Source: Firmicutes bacterium CAG:24053_14 (lineage in GTDB: Bacteria; Bacillota; Clostridia; Oscillospirales; Oscillospiraceae). Taken from it: DNA of 64,000 nucleotides. Below the pieces are notes generated by a model. That model did no database searches and was not told the DNA's origin. It saw nothing but the letters and a program-made list of their open reading frames with translations. Shown piece after piece: positions 1 to 7,367 of the stretch. Where the stretch lies: positions 115,642 to 179,641 of the forward strand of contig MNSZ01000061.1 in the NCBI GenBank assembly GCA_001916715.1. The letters run 5' to 3'. Position 1 is the first letter of the stretch. Each line of letters starts with the position of its first letter. A program made the translations under genes and the position numbers.

Positions 1-206
1 TCAACGCTCTTTTTGCATTTTTTTGCAAGCTCTGCCGCAGAAAATTCCTTCTCAAGACGCATACGCATCATGACAGAGCACATATCGTCATCGACGATGG
101 GCTCGAGGATCCTGTATTCCGGATCCTTGTAGGTGATGCCGGTGTAGGTCATGCTTTCCAGGCTGATCTTTGAAGCCAGCGCCAGAATGTTAGGTCTGTT
201 TGCCAT
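1..206 (-). CDS. Partial N-terminus of an oxidoreductase-like protein (runs off left edge)
   Basis: Sixty-eight residues are visible from the ATG at 206 to the window edge with no stop. The visible part resembles the N-terminal winged-helix-like region of the 910-residue FAD/Fe-S oxidoreductase at 55088-57820: KDPEYRILEPIVDDDM here against SRPEYWMLDEILTDEM there, and SAAELAKKC against TPAELAKRI. I infer a paralogue of that enzyme. A G-rich ribosome-binding site (AGGGGG) lies about 9 nt upstream of the start. The catalytic part is outside the window, so the function is unproven. Confidence 0.6.
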   Translation of the reverse strand, partial: MANRPNILALASKISLESMTYTGITYKDPEYRILEPIVDDDMCSVMMRMRLEKEFSAAELAKKCKKSV

Positions 207-271
207 AGTTTTTCCCCCTGTTTATTGTTGTTATATTTAAATGTATCTTCTCGCATATTACTCTAAAATAT

Positions 272-301
272 ATTGTACCACATAGGTATACGCATTGTCA
301 A
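272..301 (-). promoter_or_regulatory. Sigma-A type promoter for the left-edge gene
   Basis: Read on the minus strand: TTGACA, 18-nt spacer, TACAAT. It lies about 66 nt upstream of the ATG at 206. The DNA from here to about 595 is AT-rich and holds no gene that I can support. Confidence 0.65.
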
Positions 302-595
302 TTATTTGGCTTACCGTTTGGCACGTTAATTAACAACTGCGCACATTTATGTTCGAAAAGCCTGTTAAAAAAGCTGCAAACCCTTGAAACTGCACATTTT
401 TTTGACCAGAACAATTTTTTACCACATCTTTTCCGTATTCATGCAAAAAGACCTGAAAAAATGGCGATTTGATTTAGATGGATTAATTTTTTTAAAAAAT
501 TGAACGTTTTTAATTCGTTTTAGTAAAATTGACGAAAATGGCCTATTTGTTTGAATTTTGACAGTCGATTTTTATTAAAAATATCGGTTGAAATA

Positions 596-624
596 TTGAC
601 GCATTGTAAACTTGCATGTAAAAT
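596..624 (+). promoter_or_regulatory. Sigma-A type promoter for the YkvI-family operon
   Basis: TTGACG, 17-nt spacer, TAAAAT. Transcription would start near 631 and give an unusually long leader of about 300 nt before the ATG at 930. Confidence 0.7.
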
Positions 625-630
625 ATGCAT

Positions 631-929
631 GCATTTTGAAAAAGCCATAAATAAAGCGTAAGACAATTCCGCAGGAGGATCACTCGTCGGAATGCAGCGG
701 ATGAAGAAGCCGTCCGCCTGTCTGCCGCGGCAAGATTTTTTCTCTCCATTGAAGCCCTGTTGCCCAAGGAATTGTTTTATCGAAGCGTTCCTTAGGAGCG
801 ACGGGGGCTTTGTTTTGGTTTTAACAAGATGCACAGTAAAGAACATTAACCCCAGAGTTTTGCCGGGCGGTTGAGGAGCTGCTCCGCAAAACGGGCAATG
901 TTAAAGAGACATTTTAAAGGAGAATCATT
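631..929 (+). promoter_or_regulatory. Long structured 5' leader with internal terminator (possible attenuator or riboswitch)
   Basis: The leader holds several strong stems. ATTCCG (666-671) can pair with CGGAAT (688-693), followed by GCGGATG/CGTCCGC. A long hairpin at 752-810 pairs AAGCCC with GGGCTT, GTTGC with GCGAC and AAGGAA with TTCCTT, and is followed by TGTTTTGGTTTT, like an intrinsic terminator. A further nested stem (842-902: AACATT/AATGTT, CCC/GGG, GTTTTGC/GCAAAAC) ends just before the AAAGGAG ribosome-binding site. I do not recognise a known riboswitch consensus; no T-box core or ykkC motif was seen. Confidence 0.5.
752..822 (+). terminator. Putative attenuator terminator inside the leader
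   Basis: A long imperfect hairpin (752-810) is followed by a T-rich tract (811-822). It sits between a good promoter (596-624) and the coding region, so it would end transcription prematurely unless an alternative fold forms. Confidence 0.55.
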
Positions 930-2135
930 ATGAACAACAAAGCAGCCAAGGGCACATGGGCGGCCGCGTTTACGGTCGGTTCTGTGTGGTTCGGCACCCA
1001 TGTAGGCGGCGGTTTCGCCTCCGGTAACCAGGTAGTCAGTTATTTTGCACAGTACGGCATGTGGGCCGCTGTTCTCCCCATTATCGCAATGGGCATACTC
1101 GCACTGGTGATGTACACCGTTATGAAGTTTGCAAAGCTCAACGGCTTCACCAATTATAAGGACACCTTCTCGGCTCTGTATCCGAAGCCCTGGATGGAAG
1201 TCTTCTTCGAGATTTTCTACATCGTAATTCTTCTGGCGGCAGTTGCGGCAGCAGTCGCAGGCGCAGGCGAGGTTCTTGCAAACTTCTTCGGCGTTGACTA
1301 TTCCGTCACCGCAAACAAGCTTATCTTCAACCTCATCATCGTTGCAGTGCTCATCATCCTGAGCATCTTCGGCGTAAAGCTTGTTATCGCAGCTTCCACC
1401 GTTCTTTCCATTGCAATTCTTATCTCCACCGCAGTTGTTGTTATCGCCGGCTTCGCAGCAGACTTCGACGCAATCAGCGCAAACCTGCTTGCTCAGAACG
1501 GCCTCGAGACTGCTCCCTATGTTGACAATGTCGGCGAAGCCATCTGGCGCGGCGTTCTCGTTTACGCAGCATTCCAGTGCGTATCCATCCCTGCAATGAT
1601 CGCAGCAGGCGAAGGCCTGACCCTCAAGGGCGTAAAGCGCGCAAACATCCTCGGCTGGCTCATGAACGGCCTTGCTCTTGCGGCATCCACCGCAATGCTC
1701 TCCCGTTGGTATCCGCTTCTGTCCGCACTCCAGGCAGGCAAGGTTGAGGGCTTCACCACCGCAGCTTCCGGCATCCCCAACCAGACCGTTCTGACCCTCG
1801 TCGGCATCAAGTGGCTGATGGCGATCTTCAGCATTCTGCTGTTCAGCGCTTTCGTTTCCACCAGCGTCACCCTCGTATTCACCATGATCCAGCGCTTCCA
1901 GGGCGCCTGCTTCCCCAAGACCATCAAGAACGAAAAGGCTCGCGGCGTTATCGTCGGCGTTATCGTCATCGCTATCTGCTTTGCTATCTCCCTGCTCGGC
2001 CTCGGCAACATCATCAAGTACGCTTACGGCTACGACGGCTACTACGCAATCCTCGTTATCTTCCTGCCCGTCCTGATCTGGGGTCTTCCCAAGATCAAGA
2101 AGCTTTCCGCAGAGAAGAAGGCAGAGATCGAGTAA
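930..2135 (+). CDS. YkvI-family membrane transporter
   Basis: A 401-residue, very hydrophobic protein with about ten predicted transmembrane segments. Its N-terminus carries a glycine-rich stretch (GTHVGGGFASGNQ) characteristic of the YkvI family, a branch of the LeuT-fold/APC-type transporters whose substrate is unknown. The start is supported by AAAGGAG 9 nt upstream. The gene heads a cluster with two ketopantoate-reductase-like genes, so its substrate may be a keto acid or a related compound handled by those enzymes; that is inference. The long structured leader suggests regulation by attenuation. Confidence 0.75.
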   Translation: MNNKAAKGTWAAAFTVGSVWFGTHVGGGFASGNQVVSYFAQYGMWAAVLPIIAMGILALVMYTVMKFAKLNGFTNYKDTFSALYPKPWMEVFFEIFYIVILLAAVAAAVAGAGEVLANFFGVDYSVTANKLIFNLIIVAVLIILSIFGVKLVIAASTVLSIAILISTAVVVIAGFAADFDAISANLLAQNGLETAPYVDNVGEAIWRGVLVYAAFQCVSIPAMIAAGEGLTLKGVKRANILGWLMNGLALAASTAMLSRWYPLLSALQAGKVEGFTTAASGIPNQTVLTLVGIKWLMAIFSILLFSAFVSTSVTLVFTMIQRFQGACFPKTIKNEKARGVIVGVIVIAICFAISLLGLGNIIKYAYGYDGYYAILVIFLPVLIWGLPKIKKLSAEKKAEIE

Positions 2136-2152
2136 TTAATCAGAATAATTCA

Positions 2153-2179
2153 AACACCACCGGTCATCCGGTGGTGTTT
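2153..2179 (+). terminator. Hairpin between transporter and first reductase
   Basis: A perfect 11-bp stem (AACACCACCGG, loop TCAT, CCGGTGGTGTT) follows the transporter stop. Only a short T run follows, so it may be a weak terminator or an mRNA stabiliser that sets the relative level of the downstream genes. Confidence 0.5.
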
Positions 2180-2201
2180 GACCAAGGAACAGTGTCAGAA
2201 A

Positions 2202-3155
2202 ATGAGAATAGCTATGATCGGCTCCGGCGCTGCCGGCAGCGTTTTTGCTTCATATCTTAATAAAGGCGGCGCAGAGCTTTGGCTCGTTGACCGCTACAAG
2301 GCGCACATGGACAAGGTCGCGCAGAGCGGAATGGCCTTCGTCACCCCCTCGGGCGAGGAGCTCCTAACCGGATTCCGCACCGCCTATTCAGCCGAGGATA
2401 TCGGCGTTATGGACATGGTCATACTTATGGTAAAGGCCACACAAACCGACGGCATCATGCCCTCGGTTATGCCATGCATCGGCAGCGAAACGGTCGTCGT
2501 TTCCCTGCAAAACGGCATCGGCAACGACGATGTTCTCAAAAAATATGTCCCTGCGGACAGGATCCTCTATGGCTTCGGCACGATAGGAACAGAGCTTCCC
2601 GAGCCGGGCAAATGCGTTTCAAAGCCCGAAAGCGGCGTTATAATGCGCTTCGGAGCCTCGGAAAACGATCCCGTTTCCGAAAAGGCCGGCAAGGCGCTGG
2701 AAAAGTGCTTCTGCGACGGCGGCTGCCTTGCGAGCTTTGAAAAGGATATCCGCCCCTTCGTTTGGAAAAAGGCGATATCAAACAGCGGCTACAACACCCT
2801 TTCGGCTCTCACGCGCCTGAAGGTCGGCCCCATGCTCGACTGCGAAACCGGCAGAGAGCTTATAAAAAGCGTGTGGGCAGAGGGCTGCGCGGTAGCCAAA
2901 GCGCTCACGGGCGTCGATCTCTGGGAGGAGATGCTCGAGGAGCTTGAAAGACTCAGAGAGGGCTTTGCAAAATACTATCCCTCCATGGCACAGGATGTTC
3001 TCATCCACCAGCGTCAGACCGAGGTCGAGCTTTTAAACGGCGCCATCGTGCGCTACGGCCGCGAGCTCGGTATCCCCACCCCCGTCAACGGGGCGCTGAC
3101 GCTTATGATTCAGACAATACAGCAAAACTACGATAAGCAGTATTGCAAACAATAA
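2202..3155 (+). CDS. Ketopantoate reductase family (ApbA/PanE) protein, copy 1
   Basis: A 317-residue protein beginning MRIAMIGSGAAGSVFASYL, which holds the GxGxxG-type NADP-binding motif of the 2-dehydropantoate 2-reductase family. The conserved lysine-bearing helix is visible (WKKAISNSGYNTLSAL). The ATG at 2202 is chosen over an upstream TTG at 2178 because the nucleotide-binding motif then starts at residue 3, as is usual, and AAGGAA lies 12 nt upstream. It is followed 34 nt later by a second, related gene. Family members reduce ketopantoate or other 2-oxo acids; two adjacent copies beside a transporter suggest a role other than pantothenate synthesis. Confidence 0.8.
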   Translation: MRIAMIGSGAAGSVFASYLNKGGAELWLVDRYKAHMDKVAQSGMAFVTPSGEELLTGFRTAYSAEDIGVMDMVILMVKATQTDGIMPSVMPCIGSETVVVSLQNGIGNDDVLKKYVPADRILYGFGTIGTELPEPGKCVSKPESGVIMRFGASENDPVSEKAGKALEKCFCDGGCLASFEKDIRPFVWKKAISNSGYNTLSALTRLKVGPMLDCETGRELIKSVWAEGCAVAKALTGVDLWEEMLEELERLREGFAKYYPSMAQDVLIHQRQTEVELLNGAIVRYGRELGIPTPVNGALTLMIQTIQQNYDKQYCKQ

Positions 3156-3189
3156 AGTTTAATTAATTTTTATAAGGAGACGAATAAAA

Positions 3190-4233
3190 ATGAAAATTGC
3201 AATGTATGGTTCCGGCGCAGCAGGCAGCGTTTTTGCTTCTTACCTCAAAAAGGGCGGCGCAGACATGATCCTCATCGACCGTTATGAGGCTCACATGAAG
3301 AAGGTAGCCGAGGACGGCATGCACTTCACCATCCATCAGGAAGAGAACGGTGCTTACACCGATTATAATTATCAGCTCAAGGGCTTCCGCACCTACACCA
3401 GCTCTGCCGCAGCGGCAGAGGCCGAGGGTAAGGTCGATGTCATCATCTACATGACCAAGGCAACCCAGCTCGAGCAGGCAATTCAGGACTCTCTGCCCGT
3501 CGTGGGCGACACCACCGTCGCTGTTTCCCTCATAAACGGCCTCGGCAACGATGACAACCTCTTCAAGGTCTTCCCGAAAGAGCGCTGCATCATCGGCTCC
3601 GGCGTTCTCGGCACCGCACTGCCCGAACCCGGTCACTGCGTTTCCACTCCTGCCGGCGGCGTTCAGATGAACTTCGGCGGCGCTGTAAGAAGCGAGCTCA
3701 ACGACGCAGCTTGCGCAGAGATGCTCAAGTGCTACCGCGAAGGCGGCTGCGACGCTTACTGGCGCGACGGCGAGCCGGGTACCGACAACAACATCTACAA
3801 ATTCATCTGGAAAAAGGTCTGCGTCAACGCAACCGTCAACACCGTCTGCGCGGTTCTGCGTCTGAAGATCGGTGAGGTCGAGGCTGATCCTTGGGGTCAG
3901 CAGCTGTTCCACGGCGTAATCCGTGAGACCTGCGCCGTTGCAACCGCAAAGGGTGTTCCCATGAACGCCGACGATTTCATCGCACACGACCATGCCGACA
4001 TCGTCACCAACATCGGCGACTACTATCCCTCCATGTGCCAGGACGCACTGTTCCATCAGCGTCAGACCGAGATCGACGTCCTCAACGGCAAGATCGCAGA
4101 GTACGGCAAAGAGCTGGGCATCCCCACTCCGACCTGCGACATCCTCACCAAGGTCGTCCACTGCATCCAGGACAACTACGCAAACCAGTACTTCCAGGAT
4201 AAAGACGGCAACGCATTCCACATCGGCAAGTAA
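3190..4233 (+). CDS. Ketopantoate reductase family (ApbA/PanE) protein, copy 2
   Basis: A 347-residue paralogue of the preceding gene, beginning MKIAMYGSGAAGSVFASYL, with the dinucleotide-binding motif at the N-terminus and the conserved lysine in WKKVCVNATVNTV. Both copies share the C-terminal block SM(A/C)QDxLxHQRQTE, so they derive from one duplication. It has insertions relative to copy 1, for example around residues 50-60 and 190-200. AAGGAG lies about 12 nt upstream. A strong terminator follows, so this gene ends the transport/reductase operon. Confidence 0.8.
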   Translation: MKIAMYGSGAAGSVFASYLKKGGADMILIDRYEAHMKKVAEDGMHFTIHQEENGAYTDYNYQLKGFRTYTSSAAAAEAEGKVDVIIYMTKATQLEQAIQDSLPVVGDTTVAVSLINGLGNDDNLFKVFPKERCIIGSGVLGTALPEPGHCVSTPAGGVQMNFGGAVRSELNDAACAEMLKCYREGGCDAYWRDGEPGTDNNIYKFIWKKVCVNATVNTVCAVLRLKIGEVEADPWGQQLFHGVIRETCAVATAKGVPMNADDFIAHDHADIVTNIGDYYPSMCQDALFHQRQTEIDVLNGKIAEYGKELGIPTPTCDILTKVVHCIQDNYANQYFQDKDGNAFHIGK

Positions 4234-4246
4234 TTTTAAAAATATA

Positions 4247-4275
4247 AAAGCAGCAGCCGACAGGCTGCTGCTTTT
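4247..4275 (+). terminator. Rho-independent terminator
   Basis: AAAGCAGCAGCC and GGCTGCTGCTTT form a 12-bp stem with loop GACA, followed by T residues. It separates the plus-strand operon from the convergent gene ending at 4298 and may serve both strands. Confidence 0.85.
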
Positions 4276-4297
4276 GTCGTTTCGTTGCCGCGTGGGT

Positions 4298-4921
4298 TTA
4301 TTCTGCCGACTCGAACTTTTTAATAAGCCGGTCGAACAGCTCGGCGTTGTTTTCGATCGCGATCTCAGGCTCACGCTTGGTCGTGTGCGCAAACACCGGC
4401 TCGTTCATCTTTCCGGCGTAAACCGCTTTCTGGATGCGCACGGCGTCCATGCCGCACTTTGCAAAGTGCACCGCTGCGGAGGCGAAGTGAGCGGCGCAGG
4501 GGCAGAGCTTGTCCGCAACCGGCTCGAGCGTCTCGACTATGCGGATGGACATATAGAATATCTCGTCGATGATGCAGCAGGCGGTGCGGTAAGCGGCCTC
4601 AAGCTCGGCGTCGTCGGCGTTTTCCTGCTTCAGCAGCTTCTCAAGCGGCTTTTTGGCCTTGTTCTCTTCGTCGACGAGGTGCAGGAAATAAACGCGCAGC
4701 TTTTCCATGTCCTGCTCTGCGTGCAGCATATCGGCATCCTCGGACGCGGTCATGCGCAGGGCGCGCAGCGCCATGGATGCGGCGCACATCGACGACGTTG
4801 CAGCCGCCGAGCCGAGGCCGAAAACGCTTTTGGGATCTGCGATCATCCCCGAGTACGATTTAAGGGTCTTGTCCGAATAGCTCTCGACCATAAGGTCTTC
4901 GATGTTGATCTTTTCTGCCAT
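4298..4921 (-). CDS. Cyclodeaminase/cyclohydrolase (FTCD_C) family protein
   Basis: A 207-residue, mostly helical protein. The stretch GLGSAAATSSMCAAS near residue 35 matches the small-residue motif of the formiminotetrahydrofolate cyclodeaminase / methenyltetrahydrofolate cyclohydrolase family, and the length is that of stand-alone FchA-type members. Such proteins act on one-carbon units bound to tetrahydrofolate. It faces the reductase operon convergently and shares a divergent promoter region with the NTPase gene at 5036. The exact reaction cannot be fixed from sequence alone. Confidence 0.7.
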   Translation of the reverse strand: MAEKINIEDLMVESYSDKTLKSYSGMIADPKSVFGLGSAAATSSMCAASMALRALRMTASEDADMLHAEQDMEKLRVYFLHLVDEENKAKKPLEKLLKQENADDAELEAAYRTACCIIDEIFYMSIRIVETLEPVADKLCPCAAHFASAAVHFAKCGMDAVRIQKAVYAGKMNEPVFAHTTKREPEIAIENNAELFDRLIKKFESAE

Positions 4922-4939
4922 AATATATCTTCCTTTCGT

Positions 4940-4968
4940 TTGACAATTGAAAATTCAGGTCATATAAT
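4940..4968 (+). promoter_or_regulatory. Consensus sigma-A promoter for the THEP1-like gene
   Basis: TTGACA, 17-nt spacer, TATAAT: a perfect consensus. It lies about 70 nt upstream of the ATG at 5036. Confidence 0.8.
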
Positions 4969-4979
4969 TTCTCTTGATA

Positions 4980-5008
4980 AATATACAACAAATATTGTTT
5001 ATTTACAA
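4980..5008 (-). promoter_or_regulatory. Promoter for the cyclodeaminase-like gene
   Basis: On the minus strand: TTGTAA, 17-nt spacer, TATATT, about 60 nt upstream of the ATG at 4921. The two divergent promoters lie back to back within 70 bp. Confidence 0.5.
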
Positions 5009-5035
5009 GTGATTCTACTACAGGAGCGCACACAG

Positions 5036-5545
5036 ATGAAAATTTTGCTCTGCGGAGATGTTAACTCAGGAAAGTCAACGCTTATACAAAAGCTCGTTTC
5101 CGATATCGGCAAAGCGCCGCGCGGCTATATAACCGTGCGCATGCCCGAGGATGAAACAGGCATTTCGCACGTCTATCTTTACGATATTTCATCACCGCCC
5201 GGGCGCATCGAGGATGCGCAGGTGATAATGGAGATACGCGGCGATAAATTCGACCGCAGGCCGGAATACATGAGCAGCATCGCAGCGCCCATTCTTGAGG
5301 GCATCCCCGAGGGCAGCCTCGTTGTTTTGGACGAGCTGGGCACGCTTGAGGAGCATGAGGAGCGCTTCAAAAATGCGGTAATGCGCATACTGTCCGGGCC
5401 CTATGACGTTCTGGCCTCGGTCAAGGCGCAGAACACCGATTTTCTGCGCGATATCCGGCGGCATCCCGACTGCGAGCTTTACATTATAACGCCCGAAAAC
5501 CGGAACGCATTGTATGCCCAGCTAAGGCGTGAATACAACATATAG
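5036..5545 (+). CDS. THEP1-like nucleoside-triphosphatase (NTPase_1 family)
   Basis: A 169-residue P-loop protein. Walker A is GDVNSGKST at residues 7-15 and Walker B is SLVVLDELGTLE, both as in the THEP1/NTPase_1 family, which hydrolyses nucleoside triphosphates. The length fits a single-domain member. The start follows AGGAG by 9 nt. It is transcribed divergently from the cyclodeaminase-like gene from a perfect consensus promoter. The cellular role of this family in bacteria is poorly known; in anaerobes it often lies near enzymes that use complex cofactors. Confidence 0.75.
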   Translation: MKILLCGDVNSGKSTLIQKLVSDIGKAPRGYITVRMPEDETGISHVYLYDISSPPGRIEDAQVIMEIRGDKFDRRPEYMSSIAAPILEGIPEGSLVVLDELGTLEEHEERFKNAVMRILSGPYDVLASVKAQNTDFLRDIRRHPDCELYIITPENRNALYAQLRREYNI

Positions 5546-5630
5546 TGCCGTGATTTTGTTCCCTAAAAATTGCACAAAAATCGCGTCGATTTTATGTATG
5601 AAAATTTTATTAGTTTTTCGCAGAATTATG

Positions 5631-5659
5631 TTGACTTAACGGACACAGGTTGATATCCT
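5631..5659 (+). promoter_or_regulatory. Promoter of the DUF4358-SGNH lipoprotein gene
   Basis: TTGACT, 17-nt spacer, TATCCT, followed by AGGAGG at 5681-5686 and ATG at 5692. Confidence 0.7.
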
Positions 5660-5691
5660 GAAAACACAGCGAATGAAATCAGGAGGCAGTC

Positions 5692-6873
5692 ATGAAGAGA
5701 ATTACAGCACTGCTGCTGGCTGTGCTTTGCATGCTTTCGGTCTGCGCATGCAATAACGGCAGCAAAGCGGCGGACGTTTCGGCAAAAGACCTCATCGCGG
5801 CAACGATGAATTCCGCAAAGCCCGAGAGCGCCGATACGCTCTGCGGCTCTGACGATCAGAGCTTTAAAAACAGATTTTATTATTATTACGGCATCGAGAC
5901 GGACGCTGTGCGCGACTATGCCATAGCATACTCCTCCGCCGCGAAGTCGGACGAGATAAGCGTTCTTGTTGCGGCCAAGGGCACGGATATGAAAACTCTG
6001 ACCGACGCGCTGGAGGGCAGACGCGAGATGCAGCGCCAGACCTTCGAGCTGTACAGTCCCGAGAGCGTTGAGATGCTCAAAAACGCAGTCATCTTCACTC
6101 AGGGCAGCTATGCGGTCATGATAGTTGCAAAGGATCCTACGTCGATCGAGAGCCGGATGAAGGAGCTTCTTTCCGACGCGGGCGAGGTCGAAAAAGAGGC
6201 GAAGGCATACTATGATACCGCCGTCACCCCCACCGTGACAAGTAAGCCGGAGAAAGCATACGACTACTCCCTGCCCGTCCCGGCGACCGAGGCCAAGGAT
6301 AACTCGTGGTTCAAGGACGCCGCGTTCGTCGGCGATTCGCGCATGGAAGGCATCATGAACTATGCCGATTTTGAGCATTCCTCTAACTTCTCGCACGTCG
6401 GCCTGAACGTTGCGGACGTTTTCACCAAGCCTTATATCAAAACCGAGTCCGGCACCGTTACCGTTGCCGACGCGCTGCGCAATGATCTGAAATACGGCAA
6501 GGTCTATGTCATGCTCGGCATAAACGAGCTGGGCTGGTACAATCTCGATAAATTCATCGAATACTACGGCAACATCGTCGATCTCCTGCGCGAAACTCAC
6601 CCCGAGGCGCAGATCTACATCATAAGCATCCTGCCTGTCGGCGCGAAGGCGACCGCGAGCCAGGAGATGCTCAACAACGACCGCGTTCAGATGTTCAACG
6701 AGCGCATTCAGGGCATGTGCAGCGAGAAGCAGGTCTATTTCGTCAACGGCTTCGAGGCGCTTGCCGTAAACGGCTCGCTGCCCGACGACGCCTCTCCCGA
6801 CGGCGTGCATATGCAGCCGAGCTACTGCCACAAGCTCACCGATTATCTGCTGACTCACACCGTTGCGGCATAA
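5692..6873 (+). CDS. Lipoprotein with DUF4358-like domain fused to an SGNH/GDSL hydrolase domain
   Basis: A 393-residue protein. It has a lipoprotein signal peptide ending in a lipobox (LSVCAC, lipidated Cys near residue 20). Residues about 28-185 resemble DUF4358, which occurs in many gut Firmicutes lipoproteins. Residues about 205-393 form an SGNH hydrolase: FVGDSRMEG holds the nucleophile serine, GINELGW the block III asparagine, and DGVHM the C-terminal Asp-His pair. It would act at the outer face of the membrane, probably as an esterase or acetylhydrolase on cell-surface glycans (inference). It is a single-gene unit with its own promoter and terminator. Confidence 0.75.
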   Translation: MKRITALLLAVLCMLSVCACNNGSKAADVSAKDLIAATMNSAKPESADTLCGSDDQSFKNRFYYYYGIETDAVRDYAIAYSSAAKSDEISVLVAAKGTDMKTLTDALEGRREMQRQTFELYSPESVEMLKNAVIFTQGSYAVMIVAKDPTSIESRMKELLSDAGEVEKEAKAYYDTAVTPTVTSKPEKAYDYSLPVPATEAKDNSWFKDAAFVGDSRMEGIMNYADFEHSSNFSHVGLNVADVFTKPYIKTESGTVTVADALRNDLKYGKVYVMLGINELGWYNLDKFIEYYGNIVDLLRETHPEAQIYIISILPVGAKATASQEMLNNDRVQMFNERIQGMCSEKQVYFVNGFEALAVNGSLPDDASPDGVHMQPSYCHKLTDYLLTHTVAA

Positions 6874-6878
6874 AATCA

Positions 6879-6912
6879 AAAGAGTGCAAGCCAAGCTTGC
6901 ACTCTTTTTTTC
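6879..6912 (+). terminator. Rho-independent terminator
   Basis: A 13-bp stem (AAAGAGTGCAAGC / GCTTGCACTCTTT, loop CAA) followed by a T run. Repeat locus I-1 begins immediately after it. Confidence 0.9.
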
Positions 6913-7312
6913 AGAGGCGCTTTTCAGAGGCGCTTTGACGCACCTACCAATACATTTATCTCTGGTAGCCCGGTATCGAAACAATGGTGGAAACCATATT
7001 TGCATCGCCATACATTAGTGCGTTGCTGATTTTAGCACCGCACCACGTAGGGAACGGGCTTGCCTGTTCCGTTTTTTTAGAGGCGCATTGAGGCAGATAG
7101 AATACGCATATTGCGGTTGCCCGGTTCGAGGACGTGTGCAAAACCGTATGTGCCTCGCGCTGCGTTAGTGCGCTGCCGAGTTTTTCGCCGCACCACATTG
7201 GCTCACTTGCCAAGGAGAGCAGGCGCTTTACTGCCGAGGGGTTGAATTAAAGCGCACGTCACAGCTATTAACTATCAGCTGTTAGCTCTCCGCTGCGGCC
7301 ACAGCCGCTTGT
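6913..7312. repeat. Family I mosaic repeat, locus I-1
   Basis: Two left arms lie in tandem, starting near 6913 (with a doubled tip, TCAGAGGCGCTTTTCAGAGGCGC) and near 7073 (TTTTTTTAGAGGCGCATTG). Each arm is followed by the usual CGGTATCGAA/CGGTTCGAGG and AAAACCGT blocks. Between them is a GTAGGGAACGGG...CCGTTCC palindrome, and after the second arm come the module ending CCGAGGGGTTGAATTA and the CTATTAACTATCAGCT module. No right arm is seen, and the repeat stops at the corA promoter. Confidence 0.8.
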
Positions 7313-7341
7313 TGCGCCGATGCGCCGGGCGGTGGTATAAT
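7313..7341 (+). promoter_or_regulatory. Promoter of corA
   Basis: TTGCGC, 17-nt spacer, TATAAT, 27 nt upstream of the chosen ATG. It begins right where the repeat ends. Confidence 0.6.
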
Positions 7342-7367
7342 ATCAAAAAACAACTGGGGTGAACGCC

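Noticed and set aside
631..929. T-box or known riboswitch upstream of the YkvI-family gene
   Set aside because: No T-box core, no ykkC, THF, glycine or c-di-GMP consensus could be matched by eye, so it is reported only as an unassigned structured leader.
3163..4392. Long open frame on the minus strand opposite the second ketopantoate reductase gene
   Set aside because: It is antisense to a clearly conserved gene, has no ribosome-binding site and encodes low-complexity Val/Ala/Asp-rich sequence typical of a codon-bias shadow in GC-rich DNA. The same applies to the long antisense frames at 12019-13647, 18431-19951 and 59278-60651.
6956..7213. Short open frames inside family I repeats, encoding variants of RGELRHLPIRLSLVAR or CVNAPLK
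   Set aside because: They recur wherever an arm is present and in all orientations, without ribosome-binding sites; they are translations of the repeat, not genes.
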